A stretch of DNA of 64,000 nt from Apilactobacillus nanyangensis (GTDB lineage: Bacteria; Bacillota; Bacilli; Lactobacillales; Lactobacillaceae), in assembly GCF_016861915.1 (NCBI RefSeq), contig NZ_BOLX01000004.1:1-64000 (forward strand), written 5' to 3'. Shown here in pieces: positions 27,519-37,064 of the stretch. Each line of letters starts with the position of its first letter. The stretch's first letter is position 1. The position numbers and the translations under genes were made by a program. Below the pieces are notes generated by a model, which was given only the letters and a program-made list of their open reading frames with translations, searched no databases and was not told where the DNA came from.

Positions 27519-29279
27519 TTATAGTGAGTTAGCAGCGCCTGCGTAAACAATTCCGCGACGTGCATCTACTGTAATAGTTTGACCGTCTGTGATGTTTTCA
27601 GTAGCACCCTTAGCGCTAACAATAACAGGAATTCCAAGTGAAATACCTAATACTGCAGCATGTGATGTCATACCACCATCTTCAACGATAATTGCGCTTG
27701 CCTTCTTAATAGCTGGCAAGAAGTCTTTGTTGGTATTCTTAGCTACCAACACGCCACCGTCAACAGCTTTGCTGTTTGCATCGGCAGCGTTACTTGCTAA
27801 AAAAGCTTTACCGATAACAGTCTTGTCGCCAACACCTTGTCCTTGAGCAAGTTCTGAACCGATCAACTTAACGCTCATTACGTTAGTTGTACCCTTTTCG
27901 CCAACAGGTAGACCTGCAACTACAAGGATTAAGTCGCCTTCCTTAGCTAAGCCAGTTTCAACTGCCTTCTTAGCTGCGAAGTCGAACATACCATCACTGT
28001 TTTCTGGCTTGTCAACAACGATTGGTTGAACACCCCAGTTAACCATTAGACCACGACGTACACGGTCATCAAAAGTTAATGCTAAGATATCAGCATTTGG
28101 ATGGTACTTAGAAATCATACGAGCTGAGTAACCAGTTGAAGTAGTAGTTACGATAGTCTTGATGTCAAGATCCTTAACCATTTCAGCAACTTGCTTACCG
28201 AATGCTTCAGTAACGTCACCATTGTTGAATGCAGGACGAGCGTCACCGTATTCAGCGTAGTGGTTTTCAGCCTTAACGTCTAACTTAGCCATAGTAGCAA
28301 CTGCTTCTGCTGGGTAGTCACCGTTAGCACTTTCACCTGAAAGCATAGTAGCATCAGTACCGCTTAATACAGCGTATTCAACGTCTGAAGCTTCAGCACG
28401 TGTAGGACGTGGGTTTTCGATCATTGAGTCCAACATTTGAGTTGCAGTAATAACTGGTTTACCCATTTCGTTACATCTGTGGATTAAGTGTTTTTGAACG
28501 ATTGGAACGTTTTCTGCTGGAATTTCAACAGCCATGTCACCACGAGCAATCATCAAACCATCAGAAACCTTCATGATTTCTTCAAAGTTGTCGATACCTT
28601 CTTGTGATTCAATCTTAGGGAAGATTTGAACGTCTTCTTTGTGTTCGTCTTCAAGTAATTTACGGATGTCTAAAACATCTTCTGGTTTTCTTACAAATGA
28701 AGCGGCGATGAAGTTAATGTGCATTTCTGAAAGACCAAAACGAATGTCGCTTGAATCCTTTTCAGTAATACCTGGTAAGTTAATTGAAACACCAGGTGCA
28801 GTAACAGTTTTACGTGAACCTAGAGTAGCGTTGTTTTGAGCAACAACAACTAGTTCTTTGTTAGCTTCATCGATTTCTTTGATAACTGAGTCTAAGATAC
28901 CATCATCAAATAAGATGTGGCCACCAACGTGAACGTCGGCTAATAAGCCAGGGTAAGTAACGGCGATCTTTTCTTTAGTACCTTCAATAGATTCGTCCAT
29001 TGAAATTCTAAATTCGTCGTTAGTGTGGAATTCGATCTTACCATCTTTTTGGATAGTAGTACGGATTTCAGCACCCTTAGTATCAAGCATAAGACCAACA
29101 GTCTTACCAGTTCTCTTTTCGGCTTCATGAACTTTGTTTAAACGATCAAAGTGTTCTTCATGGTCACCATGTGAGAAGTTAAATCTGAAAACATTAGCGC
29201 CAGATTCGATTAATTTGACAATAGTGTCAACATCGGTACTAGCAGGTCCTAATGTACTTACGATTTTTGTTTTCTTCAT
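27519..29279 (-). CDS. pyk: Pyruvate kinase
   Basis: Transfers phosphate from phosphoenolpyruvate to ADP at the end of glycolysis. The 586-residue protein contains STLGPAS near the start, GLMLDTKGAEIRT (about 62-74), the active-site lysine region IFPKIESQEG (about 218), ARGDMAVEIP and TATQMLDSM. After residue about 475 it carries the extra phosphohistidine-like C-terminal domain found in Bacillus and Lactobacillus enzymes (GGMTSHAAVLG near 537, with the histidine conserved). It follows dnaE directly with its own promoter; pfkA, usually located between dnaE and pyk in homofermenters, is absent. Confidence 0.97.
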   Translation of the reverse strand: MKKTKIVSTLGPASTDVDTIVKLIESGANVFRFNFSHGDHEEHFDRLNKVHEAEKRTGKTVGLMLDTKGAEIRTTIQKDGKIEFHTNDEFRISMDESIEGTKEKIAVTYPGLLADVHVGGHILFDDGILDSVIKEIDEANKELVVVAQNNATLGSRKTVTAPGVSINLPGITEKDSSDIRFGLSEMHINFIAASFVRKPEDVLDIRKLLEDEHKEDVQIFPKIESQEGIDNFEEIMKVSDGLMIARGDMAVEIPAENVPIVQKHLIHRCNEMGKPVITATQMLDSMIENPRPTRAEASDVEYAVLSGTDATMLSGESANGDYPAEAVATMAKLDVKAENHYAEYGDARPAFNNGDVTEAFGKQVAEMVKDLDIKTIVTTTSTGYSARMISKYHPNADILALTFDDRVRRGLMVNWGVQPIVVDKPENSDGMFDFAAKKAVETGLAKEGDLILVVAGLPVGEKGTTNVMSVKLIGSELAQGQGVGDKTVIGKAFLASNAADANSKAVDGGVLVAKNTNKDFLPAIKKASAIIVEDGGMTSHAAVLGISLGIPVIVSAKGATENITDGQTITVDARRGIVYAGAANSL

Positions 29280-29306
29280 AAGTAAAAATCTCTCCTTTTA
29301 TTTTGT

Positions 29307-29338
29307 ATGATAAATCATCCCTAAAAGATGATTATCAT
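29307..29338 (-). other. Stem-loop in the pyk leader
   Basis: ATGATAATCATC pairs with GATGAtTTATCAT (one bulged base) over a seven-base loop, in the untranslated leader of pyk, about 20 bases upstream of the ribosome-binding site (AAAGGAGAG). It lacks a following T run, so it is not a terminator. It could stabilise the mRNA or be a DNA-level operator. Confidence 0.5.
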
Positions 29339-29360
29339 GCATAACTAGGTTTCATCTAGA

Positions 29361-29389
29361 ATTGTATCACTTTTTAAAATTTATGTCTT
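29361..29389 (-). promoter_or_regulatory. Promoter of pyk
   Basis: Minus-strand AAGACA (29384-29389), a 17-bp spacer and TACAAT (29361-29366), the last preceded by TGA, giving an extended -10. The predicted leader is about 75 bases. Confidence 0.6.
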
Positions 29390-29421
29390 TTATTTTTGCG
29401 CAATTTTTTAATAATTCAAAA

Positions 29422-32400
29422 TTATTTATAAACTACATTGCCATTGCCTAATAATTGAATAAGTTTATCGTGCAATTCCTTGCTATTATTCAAATTATTG
29501 TCAGTACTTAACAGCTTTTTAGTCCCGTTTTGTGAATTATATATAACGACTTGATGAGTTCCGTGATTTTGTTTCATCAATGCATAAACATTTCTCAATA
29601 CTTGATTAGAATTGTGGTCCTCATCAATCTTCAAATACCATTTTTGACTAGGAATTTGTTTTTTAATCTTACTCAAAACGTTTGCTGCTGGATACATCTT
29701 GTCGGCAATCAATTGATACTGACCGTTTCTCTTTTCTGGTTTTCCACTTACCAGAATCACCATTGATGTTCTGATCCAATTAGCTATAAGTTTATAAGTT
29801 GATGGGAAGACCGTCACGTTAATGTCTCCAGCAACATCGGTTCCATCAACAAATGCCATATTGTCACCCTTCTTGGTTCTGATGGTCTTAACTCGTTGAA
29901 CAAACAATAGGCAGTTAATCGGTTCATCATAACTTCCCAATTCGTCTGAAGAAACAATCTTCATCGAACTTTGTAGTTGTTGATATTGTTCCACTGGATG
30001 ACCTGATAAATAAACACCCACGTATTTATTTTCCAATTCCAGTTTATCAACCAGACTAAGATCTTCAGCAACTCGTTTCTTAGGCTTTAATGTCTTAAAC
30101 AAGTCCTGTGATCCTCCACTTAGGTTAACTGATTCAACGTATTCATCAATTGAATTAGCTAATTCTGATCGATTATCACTAAAACTATCAAAGGCACCTA
30201 CGTAAATAAGTGGTTTCAATAAGTCATTCTTTCTGAACTGTGGTGAAATTCTGGAAATGAACTCTTCTAGTCCCTTGTATGGGCCATTTTGTTCACGCTC
30301 TTCAACAATTTCACGAATAAAATCACTACGGATTCCCTTGATGCATCTTAGACCAAAGATAATGTTTTGCCCATCATCAATAAACTCTTCAAACGACTTA
30401 TTGATATCAGGTGCCAATACATTAATATTACGTTTCTTAGCCTCAACAACATAAACGTTAATCTTGTCGTGATTTCCCATTACGGAATTCAACAATCCGG
30501 TAAAGAATTGACGACTAAAATGGGCTTTCAAATAAGCTAATTCAAATGCCATCTTACTGTATGCGACGGCATGAGACTTATTGAAACCGTAACTAGCAAA
30601 TCGCTCAATGTATTCAAAGGTCTGACTAGCGGATTTCTTTGAGTAACCCTTCTTTTCGGCTCCAGTAATAAACTTATCTCTCATGGATTCCATTACGCCT
30701 TGTTTTTTCTTACTCATTGCACGACGTAACAAGTCGGCTTCGCCAAGTGTGAAACCACCCATGATTGATGCCACTTGCATTACCTGTTCTTGGTAAACAA
30801 TGATTCCATACGTTGGTCCTAACACATCGACGAGGGTTGCATCAATTCCTTCAACTTTTTCCTTGCCCTTCTTTCGAGCAATGAAAGTGTCGATGTTTTC
30901 CATTGGGCCTGGACGATACAAGGCATCAACTGCGGCAACCTCATTAAAGTTATCAGGATGTAATGATTTCAAAACACGTTTAATTCCGTCAGATTCGAAT
31001 TGGAAGATTCCATTAGTGTCACCCTTTTGGAATAATTCTAGTGTTTTTGGATCGTTTAAATTAATTTTTCTGATATCAAAGTTACTGTTAACATCTTTTC
31101 TAACTAGTTGAATAATGTCATTTAAAATCGAAAGGTTCTTTAAACCAAGAAAATCAATCTTCAACAAACCGATTTCTTCAACGTAGTTCTTAGAGTATTG
31201 AGTAATTAAAAGCTCTTCATTTCCTGCTTGAAGTGGTGAAGTCTCAACGATTTTATTTTGGCTTAACACCAATCCGGCAGCATGAGTCGATGAATGTCTA
31301 GGGTTACCTTCTAGCTTAGTAGCCGTTTCATACATCAACTTATTTAATGCATTGTCGTTAACTAGGTTTCTTAGTTTTAGTGAGTTATCGTAAGATTCCT
31401 TAAGCGTAATCTTCAACTTATTTGGAATGGCTTTACTCCACTCATCTTGTTCAAACTTAGATAAACCAAATGTTCTACCAACATCTCTTAATACTTGTTT
31501 GGTCGACATCGTATCAAAAGTAACGATTTGGGCAACGTTTTGATGCCCATACTTGTCATGGACATAATTTAGGATCACTTCACGTTTATCATCTGGAATA
31601 TCCAAATCAATATCCGGCATTTGAGCACGTTGGTCATTTAAGAAACGTTCAAACAATAGGTCGTATTCAATCGGATCAACATCTGTAATGTACAAACAAA
31701 ATGAAACAAGCGATCCAGCTGCTGAACCACGTCCGGGACCGGTCATGATATTTTGTTGATGAGCATAGTTAATAACATCCCACACGATTAGGAAATAATC
31801 GTTGAAGCCCATGCCATCAATCACTTGTAATTCGTGTTTTAGACGATCACGATAGACTAGCCATTTATCCTTTGGAACCGCTAGTTCCACTAAACGATGC
31901 TTTAAACCAGTTATACATAACTCTGCCAAGAAATCCTTGGATGACATGTTCTTACCATTATCATAATGTGGTAAAACCGGTTGTTTTTTACTAATTTCGA
32001 CATGACAGCTTTTTGCTACCTTTTCATTATTAGTTAAGCATTCTTCAAGTCCCTTTAGCTGGTAGTCATTAATTACGTCAGAACTTGGTTTTAACCAATT
32101 CTGAGTTTCTTCATGACTTTCCCCAAGCGGATTGGTTAAACGGCGATTATCGTCACGAATACATTGCATTACCTTCAGCGCGAATGCATCATCACTATTT
32201 AGATTTTGAACTCTAGATGATGCGATTAGGCCAATTCCTAATTGTCCCGATAATGACTTAACTTGTTCAATGTAGTCATTATCTTCTAGTTTTTCTTCAC
32301 TAATTGCCAAGAAGATATCATCTTGGTGGCCATTTTTAAGATTACCTATAAAATCGATCACTGTATCGAATTGGTGTTGTTTAATCAACGCTGCTACCTC

Positions 32401-32787
32401 GCCGTAATCAGGAACAATTATAAAGGTATCCTTGGTAAAACTAAGTAAATCATCTATTGAAAGATTTTCGTTTTCCCTCGTTTTAGCTAGAGTGGATAAT
32501 TTCATGATGTTTTTGTATCCATCATTATTCTTTGCTAAAACAATCAATTGATTTGCCTCTTCATCAGTTGAGACATTCTCAACAGACAAAGTAAGTCCGA
32601 TAATTGGATGAATATTATTTTTTATACACTTATCATAGAATTCAATTGCACCATACATAACTTTGTCATCAGTTAACGCCAGGTTAGTATACCCACGTTT
32701 AATTGCTGTTGAAATTAATTCATCTATTGAGATTGTACTATTCAACAAACTGTATGAACTCATTACGTTTAACGGTGTATAATCCAT
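29422..32787 (-). CDS. dnaE: DNA polymerase III subunit alpha (DnaE type)
   Basis: An error-prone-type alpha subunit of about 1121 residues that in Firmicutes extends primers before handing over to PolC. The polymerase acidic motif PDIDLDIPD is at about 395-403; the HHH/OB-fold region near 950-1040 contains the nucleic-acid-binding beta barrel. The N-terminal PHP domain looks inactive: the HxH and DH ligand positions of active PHP domains read NVM and DDK here. The start could be the ATG at 32787 (GGG nine bases away) or 32796; I prefer 32787 because the protein then matches the family N-terminus. It precedes pyk and runs divergently from the DUF2929 gene. Confidence 0.95.
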   Translation of the reverse strand: MDYTPLNVMSSYSLLNSTISIDELISTAIKRGYTNLALTDDKVMYGAIEFYDKCIKNNIHPIIGLTLSVENVSTDEEANQLIVLAKNNDGYKNIMKLSTLAKTRENENLSIDDLLSFTKDTFIIVPDYGEVAALIKQHQFDTVIDFIGNLKNGHQDDIFLAISEEKLEDNDYIEQVKSLSGQLGIGLIASSRVQNLNSDDAFALKVMQCIRDDNRRLTNPLGESHEETQNWLKPSSDVINDYQLKGLEECLTNNEKVAKSCHVEISKKQPVLPHYDNGKNMSSKDFLAELCITGLKHRLVELAVPKDKWLVYRDRLKHELQVIDGMGFNDYFLIVWDVINYAHQQNIMTGPGRGSAAGSLVSFCLYITDVDPIEYDLLFERFLNDQRAQMPDIDLDIPDDKREVILNYVHDKYGHQNVAQIVTFDTMSTKQVLRDVGRTFGLSKFEQDEWSKAIPNKLKITLKESYDNSLKLRNLVNDNALNKLMYETATKLEGNPRHSSTHAAGLVLSQNKIVETSPLQAGNEELLITQYSKNYVEEIGLLKIDFLGLKNLSILNDIIQLVRKDVNSNFDIRKINLNDPKTLELFQKGDTNGIFQFESDGIKRVLKSLHPDNFNEVAAVDALYRPGPMENIDTFIARKKGKEKVEGIDATLVDVLGPTYGIIVYQEQVMQVASIMGGFTLGEADLLRRAMSKKKQGVMESMRDKFITGAEKKGYSKKSASQTFEYIERFASYGFNKSHAVAYSKMAFELAYLKAHFSRQFFTGLLNSVMGNHDKINVYVVEAKKRNINVLAPDINKSFEEFIDDGQNIIFGLRCIKGIRSDFIREIVEEREQNGPYKGLEEFISRISPQFRKNDLLKPLIYVGAFDSFSDNRSELANSIDEYVESVNLSGGSQDLFKTLKPKKRVAEDLSLVDKLELENKYVGVYLSGHPVEQYQQLQSSMKIVSSDELGSYDEPINCLLFVQRVKTIRTKKGDNMAFVDGTDVAGDINVTVFPSTYKLIANWIRTSMVILVSGKPEKRNGQYQLIADKMYPAANVLSKIKKQIPSQKWYLKIDEDHNSNQVLRNVYALMKQNHGTHQVVIYNSQNGTKKLLSTDNNLNNSKELHDKLIQLLGNGNVVYK

Positions 32788-32904
32788 AAAAATCATCCCT
32801 TTCCTTCAATAATTATAACAAAAATATCAATTGGTTGGATTATTTATAACTGTTTTTTACTTCTTAACTGTGGTAAAATTTCTATGAAATGTGAGGTGGA
32901 TATG

Positions 32905-33093
32905 ATGAAATTCATTATTTCAAATCTATTAGTTATTTTCTGGGCTGTTATCTTCGGTGAAATCATCGGATACATTGCCAGTCAATTAACTGGACTAACC
33001 TATAACTTAACTGAAATTGGTGTCGTATCAGCCGTTGTTGTATTAATTGCTGTTAACGCTTTAACACTTATTTCAAAACACTCAGTCAAATAA
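32905..33093 (+). CDS. Small membrane protein of the DUF2929 type
   Basis: A 62-residue protein consisting almost only of two hydrophobic segments (about residues 1-22, starting MKFIISNLLVIFWAVIFGE, and 32-54) joined by the short polar loop SQLTGLTYNLTEIG. This architecture and the leading motif match DUF2929 proteins encoded beside dnaE in lactobacilli and bacilli; function is unknown. Two adjacent ATG codons (32902, 32905) follow GAGGTG; the second has the better six-base spacing. An extended -10 (TGGTAAAAT near 32871-32879) is a plausible promoter. The gene is convergent with clpB and separated from it by a shared terminator. Confidence 0.72.
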   Translation: MKFIISNLLVIFWAVIFGEIIGYIASQLTGLTYNLTEIGVVSAVVVLIAVNALTLISKHSVK

Positions 33094-33094
33094 T

Positions 33095-33127
33095 AAAAGC
33101 TCAAGTTAATCAACTTGAGCTTTTTTT
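33095..33127. terminator. Bidirectional terminator between the DUF2929 gene and clpB
   Basis: A perfect 13-bp stem (AAAAGCTCAAGTT with AACTTGAGCTTTT) over a four-base loop, with seven T on the plus strand and TTTTATTATT on the minus strand. It serves both convergent genes. Confidence 0.92.
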
Positions 33128-33129
33128 GT

Positions 33130-35712
33130 TTATTCAAATGTTAATTCATTGTTAGCTAATCCAATCTTAACTGTAGATTTGGCTTTCACCTTATCTGCAA
33201 TGATTAACTTAGCCAATGGTGTTTCGACATTTCTTGTCACAAATCTTTGTAATGGTCTTCCACCATATTGTGGGTCGTATCCATTATCAGTGATCCAGTC
33301 TAGCGCTTCATCACTGACTTCAATCTTGATTTGTTGGTCATTTAAGCGTTTGCCTAATTGATCGATTAAATGCTTAACAATTTGTCTTACATCCTTCTTG
33401 GATAGTGGTTTGAATGTAATGATGTCGTCAATTCTGTTTAGGAATTCTGGTTTAAAGCTCTTCTTCAATAAGTCATCAACTTGTTTCTTAGCCTTATCAG
33501 AAATATTGCCATCCTTATCCAAACCATTCAATAAGATATCAGAACCTAGGTTTGATGTCATAATCAATAGCGTATTCTTGAAATCAACTGTGTGGCCTTG
33601 ACCATCAGTTAATCTTCCATCGTCTAAAACTTGTAGTAAGACGTTGAAGACATCAGGATGCGCTTTTTCTATTTCATCAAATAAAACAATGGTGTATGGG
33701 TCTCTTCTAACGGCTTCAGTTAATTGGCCACCTTCTTCGTAACCTACGTATCCTGGAGCAGCACCGACCAGTCTAGAAACGGATTCTTTTTCCATGTATT
33801 CTGACATGTCAATTCTTACCATGTGTTCTTCTGAATCGAATAAGTTTTCAGCTAATGATTTGGCAAGTTCAGTTTTACCAACACCGGTAGGTCCTAGGAA
33901 TAGGAAAGAACCTAATGGCTTGCTTGGATCTTGTAGACCAGCTCTAGAACGTAATACCGCATCAGAAACGGCTTCAACAGCTTCATCTTGACCAACTACT
34001 CGCTTGTGTAAGTTATCATCTAAATGAAGCAGTTTTTCTCTTTCACCTTGCATCAAACGAGCAACAGGAATCTTAGTTTCACGGCTTAATACTTCTGCAA
34101 TGCCATCTTCTGTAACTGATTCACTAACTAACCAGTCATCTTCATGGTCTTGATTTTCCATCTTAGCTAGTTCTTCTTCAAGCTTTGGAATAGTACCATG
34201 TTTTAGAATTGCAGCCTTATTTAGGTCGTATGAACTTTCGGCTTGTTGCAAGTCATTTTTAGCTTGGTCTAATTCAGCCTTCTTGTCACCTAATGTCTTA
34301 ATGGATGACTTTTCTTGTTGCCATCTAGCGTTTAACTTATTAACGGTTTCCTTTAAGTTGGCTAGTTCTGGTTCTAGTTTGGCCAAACGAGCCTTTGATT
34401 CGTCGTCTTCCTCGTTCTTCAATGCTGCTTCTTCGACTTCGGCACGCATTAACTTACGGTTGGCTTGATCCAATTCAGTTGGATTAGAATTCATTTCCAC
34501 TTCGATTGTGGAAGATGCTTCATCGACTAAATCAATCGCCTTATCTGGTAAGAAACGATCTGGGATATAACGGTCAGCCAACTTAGCAGCTGCAACTAAC
34601 GCGTTATCGTGAATTCTTACTCCGTGGTGAATTTCTAGTCGTTCTTTAATTCCACGAAGAATTGTAATGGTATCGTCAACACTTGGTTCATCAACGCTGA
34701 CCTTTTGGAAACGTCTTTCAAGTGCCTTATCCTTTTGCATGTACTTTCTGTATTCATCAACAGTAGTCGCACCAATCAAATGTAGTTCACCACGAGCTAA
34801 CATTGGTTTTAAGATGTTTCCGGCATCCATACTACCTTCTGATTTACCGGCACCAACAATGTTATGAATTTCATCGATGAACATGATAATTTGGCCTTCA
34901 GACTTTTTAACAGCCTTTAGTACAGCCTTCAAACGTTCTTCGAATTCACCGCGGTACTTGGCACCTGCAATCAATGAACTCATGTCTAGTTCAAACAATG
35001 ACTTGTCCTTTAGATTTTCAGGAACATCGTTTACGGCAATACGCTTTGCTAAACCTTCAACAATGGCAGTCTTCCCAACACCTGGATCACCAATCAAAAC
35101 AGGATTGTTCTTGGTCATTCTGGAAAGAATTCTGATTACGTCTAGAATTTCTTCGTCTCTTCCGATAATAGGGCCTAACTTACCTGCTCTGGCTTCGGCA
35201 ACCAAGTCAACACCATATTTCTTAAGTGCTTGATAATTATCTTCTTGATTCTTTGAAGTCACCTTTTCGCCCCCTCTGATATTTTGTACTACTTCTTCAA
35301 TCTTTTGTTTTGTAATTCCTTGGTCTTTTACATAGTCAACAACTTTGTTACCCGTTGTATCCATTAATGCGATTACTAATGTATCAACGGCAACATAGCC
35401 ATCACCCAAGTTTGTTTTTTCTTTTTCTGCATTTTGTAATAGTTCGAGCATACTGGATGAAATATTTTGTCCATAGGCCACGCCTTGGCCATCTACTGTT
35501 GCAATTTCATCTAGTTGTTGATCCAATTGCTTTTCGAAATCATCAACGTTCATCCCTGCTTCAGCAAAAATTTGTCTTGCTAATTCACCTGGTTGTACCA
35601 ATACCTTGAACAAATGGGTAATTGTGATTTCTTGATGTTTGCGATTAGCAGCCACCTTTTGTGCTTCAGCTAACGCTTGTGATACTGCTTCTGTTAATTC
35701 ATCTGGATTCAA
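33130..35712 (-). CDS. clpB: ATP-dependent disaggregase ClpB
   Basis: ClpB is a hexameric AAA+ chaperone that, with the DnaK system, pulls proteins out of aggregates. The 860-residue protein has the Clp N-domain (about 1-140), the first nucleotide-binding domain (GDPGVGKT near 205), the coiled-coil middle domain (about 405-525) that distinguishes ClpB from ClpA/C, and the second domain (GPTGVGKT near 605; the [19 protein letters not shown] pore loop). The start is a TTG with AGGTG six bases upstream. A CtsR operator, promoter and terminator are packed into the 105 bases between pepT and clpB. Confidence 0.97.
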   Translation of the reverse strand: MNPDELTEAVSQALAEAQKVAANRKHQEITITHLFKVLVQPGELARQIFAEAGMNVDDFEKQLDQQLDEIATVDGQGVAYGQNISSSMLELLQNAEKEKTNLGDGYVAVDTLVIALMDTTGNKVVDYVKDQGITKQKIEEVVQNIRGGEKVTSKNQEDNYQALKKYGVDLVAEARAGKLGPIIGRDEEILDVIRILSRMTKNNPVLIGDPGVGKTAIVEGLAKRIAVNDVPENLKDKSLFELDMSSLIAGAKYRGEFEERLKAVLKAVKKSEGQIIMFIDEIHNIVGAGKSEGSMDAGNILKPMLARGELHLIGATTVDEYRKYMQKDKALERRFQKVSVDEPSVDDTITILRGIKERLEIHHGVRIHDNALVAAAKLADRYIPDRFLPDKAIDLVDEASSTIEVEMNSNPTELDQANRKLMRAEVEEAALKNEEDDESKARLAKLEPELANLKETVNKLNARWQQEKSSIKTLGDKKAELDQAKNDLQQAESSYDLNKAAILKHGTIPKLEEELAKMENQDHEDDWLVSESVTEDGIAEVLSRETKIPVARLMQGEREKLLHLDDNLHKRVVGQDEAVEAVSDAVLRSRAGLQDPSKPLGSFLFLGPTGVGKTELAKSLAENLFDSEEHMVRIDMSEYMEKESVSRLVGAAPGYVGYEEGGQLTEAVRRDPYTIVLFDEIEKAHPDVFNVLLQVLDDGRLTDGQGHTVDFKNTLLIMTSNLGSDILLNGLDKDGNISDKAKKQVDDLLKKSFKPEFLNRIDDIITFKPLSKKDVRQIVKHLIDQLGKRLNDQQIKIEVSDEALDWITDNGYDPQYGGRPLQRFVTRNVETPLAKLIIADKVKAKSTVKIGLANNELTFE

Positions 35713-35737
35713 TTATTTCACCTACTTAATAAAAAAT

Positions 35738-35763
35738 ACCTATGAGAAATCCATCTCATAGGT
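35738..35763 (-). terminator. Terminator after pepT, overlapping the clpB promoter region
   Basis: A perfect 10-bp stem (ACCTATGAGA with TCTCATAGGT) over a six-base loop, followed on the minus strand by ATTTTTTATT. It lies between the clpB -10 element and the clpB ribosome-binding site, and the predicted transcription start falls inside its 5' arm. Confidence 0.82.
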
Positions 35764-35765
35764 AA

Positions 35766-35793
35766 ATTTTACCAAAAGGTCACATTAAATCAA
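35766..35793 (-). promoter_or_regulatory. Promoter of clpB
   Basis: Minus-strand TTGATT (35788-35793), a 16-bp spacer, and TAAAAT (35766-35771) preceded by TGG (extended -10). The CtsR operator stands just upstream of the -35. Confidence 0.7.
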
Positions 35794-35798
35794 ATTAT

Positions 35799-35815
35799 TT
35801 TGACCTTTTTTGACT
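35799..35815 (-). promoter_or_regulatory. CtsR operator
   Basis: The minus strand reads AGTCAAA-AAA-GGTCAAA, an exact fit to the CtsR heptad tandem repeat (A/GGTCAAA, three bases, A/GGTCAAA). CtsR represses clp genes in unstressed Firmicute cells and lets go on heat shock. Confidence 0.9.
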
Positions 35816-35817
35816 AA

Positions 35818-37053
35818 TTATTTTTCTGCGTTTAACTTAGCGATTTCAATGATGACATCACATGCCTTTTCCATTGTTTGAACAGATACGTATTCAAAAC
35901 GACCGTGCATGTTTTCACCACCGGCAAACAAGTTTGGTGTTGGTAACCCCTTAAATGAGATTGTTGAACCATCAGTTCCCCCACGAACTGGGAAAATATC
36001 TGGTTTAACGTCAACATTGTTCATTGCTTCCTTGGCTAAATCAACAACTTCCATGTTCTTTTCGATAACTTCGGCCATGTTGTAGTATTGGTCCTTAACT
36101 TCAACGTGAACACGGTCATAATCAAAACGCTTGTTCATTTCATCGGCAATCTTTTTGAAGTATTGTTTTCTTTCTTCAAAACGATTTCTGTCATGATCTC
36201 TGATGATGTAAGACATCTTAGTGTTGTCTGGAGTACCATTGATTTCAAGCAAGAAGTAGAATCCTTCCTTACCATCAGTGTATTCAGGTCTTTCATATGC
36301 AGGTAGCTTAGCATTGAATTCCATTGCTAATAAGGCCGCATTAACCATAACATCCTTGGCTTCACCAGGATGGACATCAGTTCCTTTAATTTCAACAGTT
36401 GCACCAGCAGCGTTAAAGGTTTCGTATTGTAGTTGCCCTTTAGCTCCACCATCGACAGTGTAAGCCATATCGGCACCGAAATCTTCAACATCAAATTTCA
36501 ATGAACCAGTTCCGATTTCTTCGTCCGGACCAAAACCAACTTCGATTTCACCGTGCTTAATTTCAGGATGGTCAATTAAGTATTTCATGGATGAAATGAT
36601 CTCGGAAACTCCTGACTTGTCGTCAGCTCCTAATAAAGTAATTCCATCAGTTGTGATAAGAGTATCACCAGAATACTTATGTAGACTTTCAAATACGTTT
36701 GGATCTAAGTTGTATTCACCGTCACCTAATTTGATGTTTGATTTTCCATCATAGTTTTCTACAAATTGTGGGTTCACATTTTCTGAATTAAAATCAGCAG
36801 TATCAATATGTGAAATGAAACCAATCTTCTTTACATCTTTGTCGATGTTTGAAGGTAGAGTCGCAAATACATATGCACTTTCTTCATTTGTTCTTACGTT
36901 AGATAAACCAATTTCTTTTAGTTCTTCCTTTAATTGGTTTAAAAATACTGTTTCACGGTTAGCTGATGGAATAGTAGTGCTGCTTTCATCAGAACGCGTG
37001 TTAACCTTAACGTATCTCAAAAAACGAGGTACTAAGTCTTCATACTTACTCAT
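35818..37053 (-). CDS. pepT: Tripeptidase T
   Basis: A zinc aminotripeptidase of the M20 family that removes the N-terminal residue from tripeptides, part of peptide use in lactic acid bacteria. The 411-residue protein has the metal-ligand motifs ISHIDTADFN (about 78-87), LGADDKSGVSEI (about 141-152, bridging aspartate) and PDEEIGTGS (about 176-184, catalytic Glu pair). The start has AGGGGG upstream. It ends the trmK-nif3-pepT run and is followed by the clpB regulatory region. Confidence 0.96.
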   Translation of the reverse strand: MSKYEDLVPRFLRYVKVNTRSDESSTTIPSANRETVFLNQLKEELKEIGLSNVRTNEESAYVFATLPSNIDKDVKKIGFISHIDTADFNSENVNPQFVENYDGKSNIKLGDGEYNLDPNVFESLHKYSGDTLITTDGITLLGADDKSGVSEIISSMKYLIDHPEIKHGEIEVGFGPDEEIGTGSLKFDVEDFGADMAYTVDGGAKGQLQYETFNAAGATVEIKGTDVHPGEAKDVMVNAALLAMEFNAKLPAYERPEYTDGKEGFYFLLEINGTPDNTKMSYIIRDHDRNRFEERKQYFKKIADEMNKRFDYDRVHVEVKDQYYNMAEVIEKNMEVVDLAKEAMNNVDVKPDIFPVRGGTDGSTISFKGLPTPNLFAGGENMHGRFEYVSVQTMEKACDVIIEIAKLNAEK

Positions 37054-37064
37054 GGTGTTTCCCC

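Noticed and set aside
34877-35233. A 118-codon open frame on the plus strand opposite clpB, and similar long antisense frames opposite glyS, aspS and rel
   Set aside because: They lie inside well-conserved minus-strand genes, lack ribosome-binding sites and encode no recognisable protein. They are side effects of codon usage.
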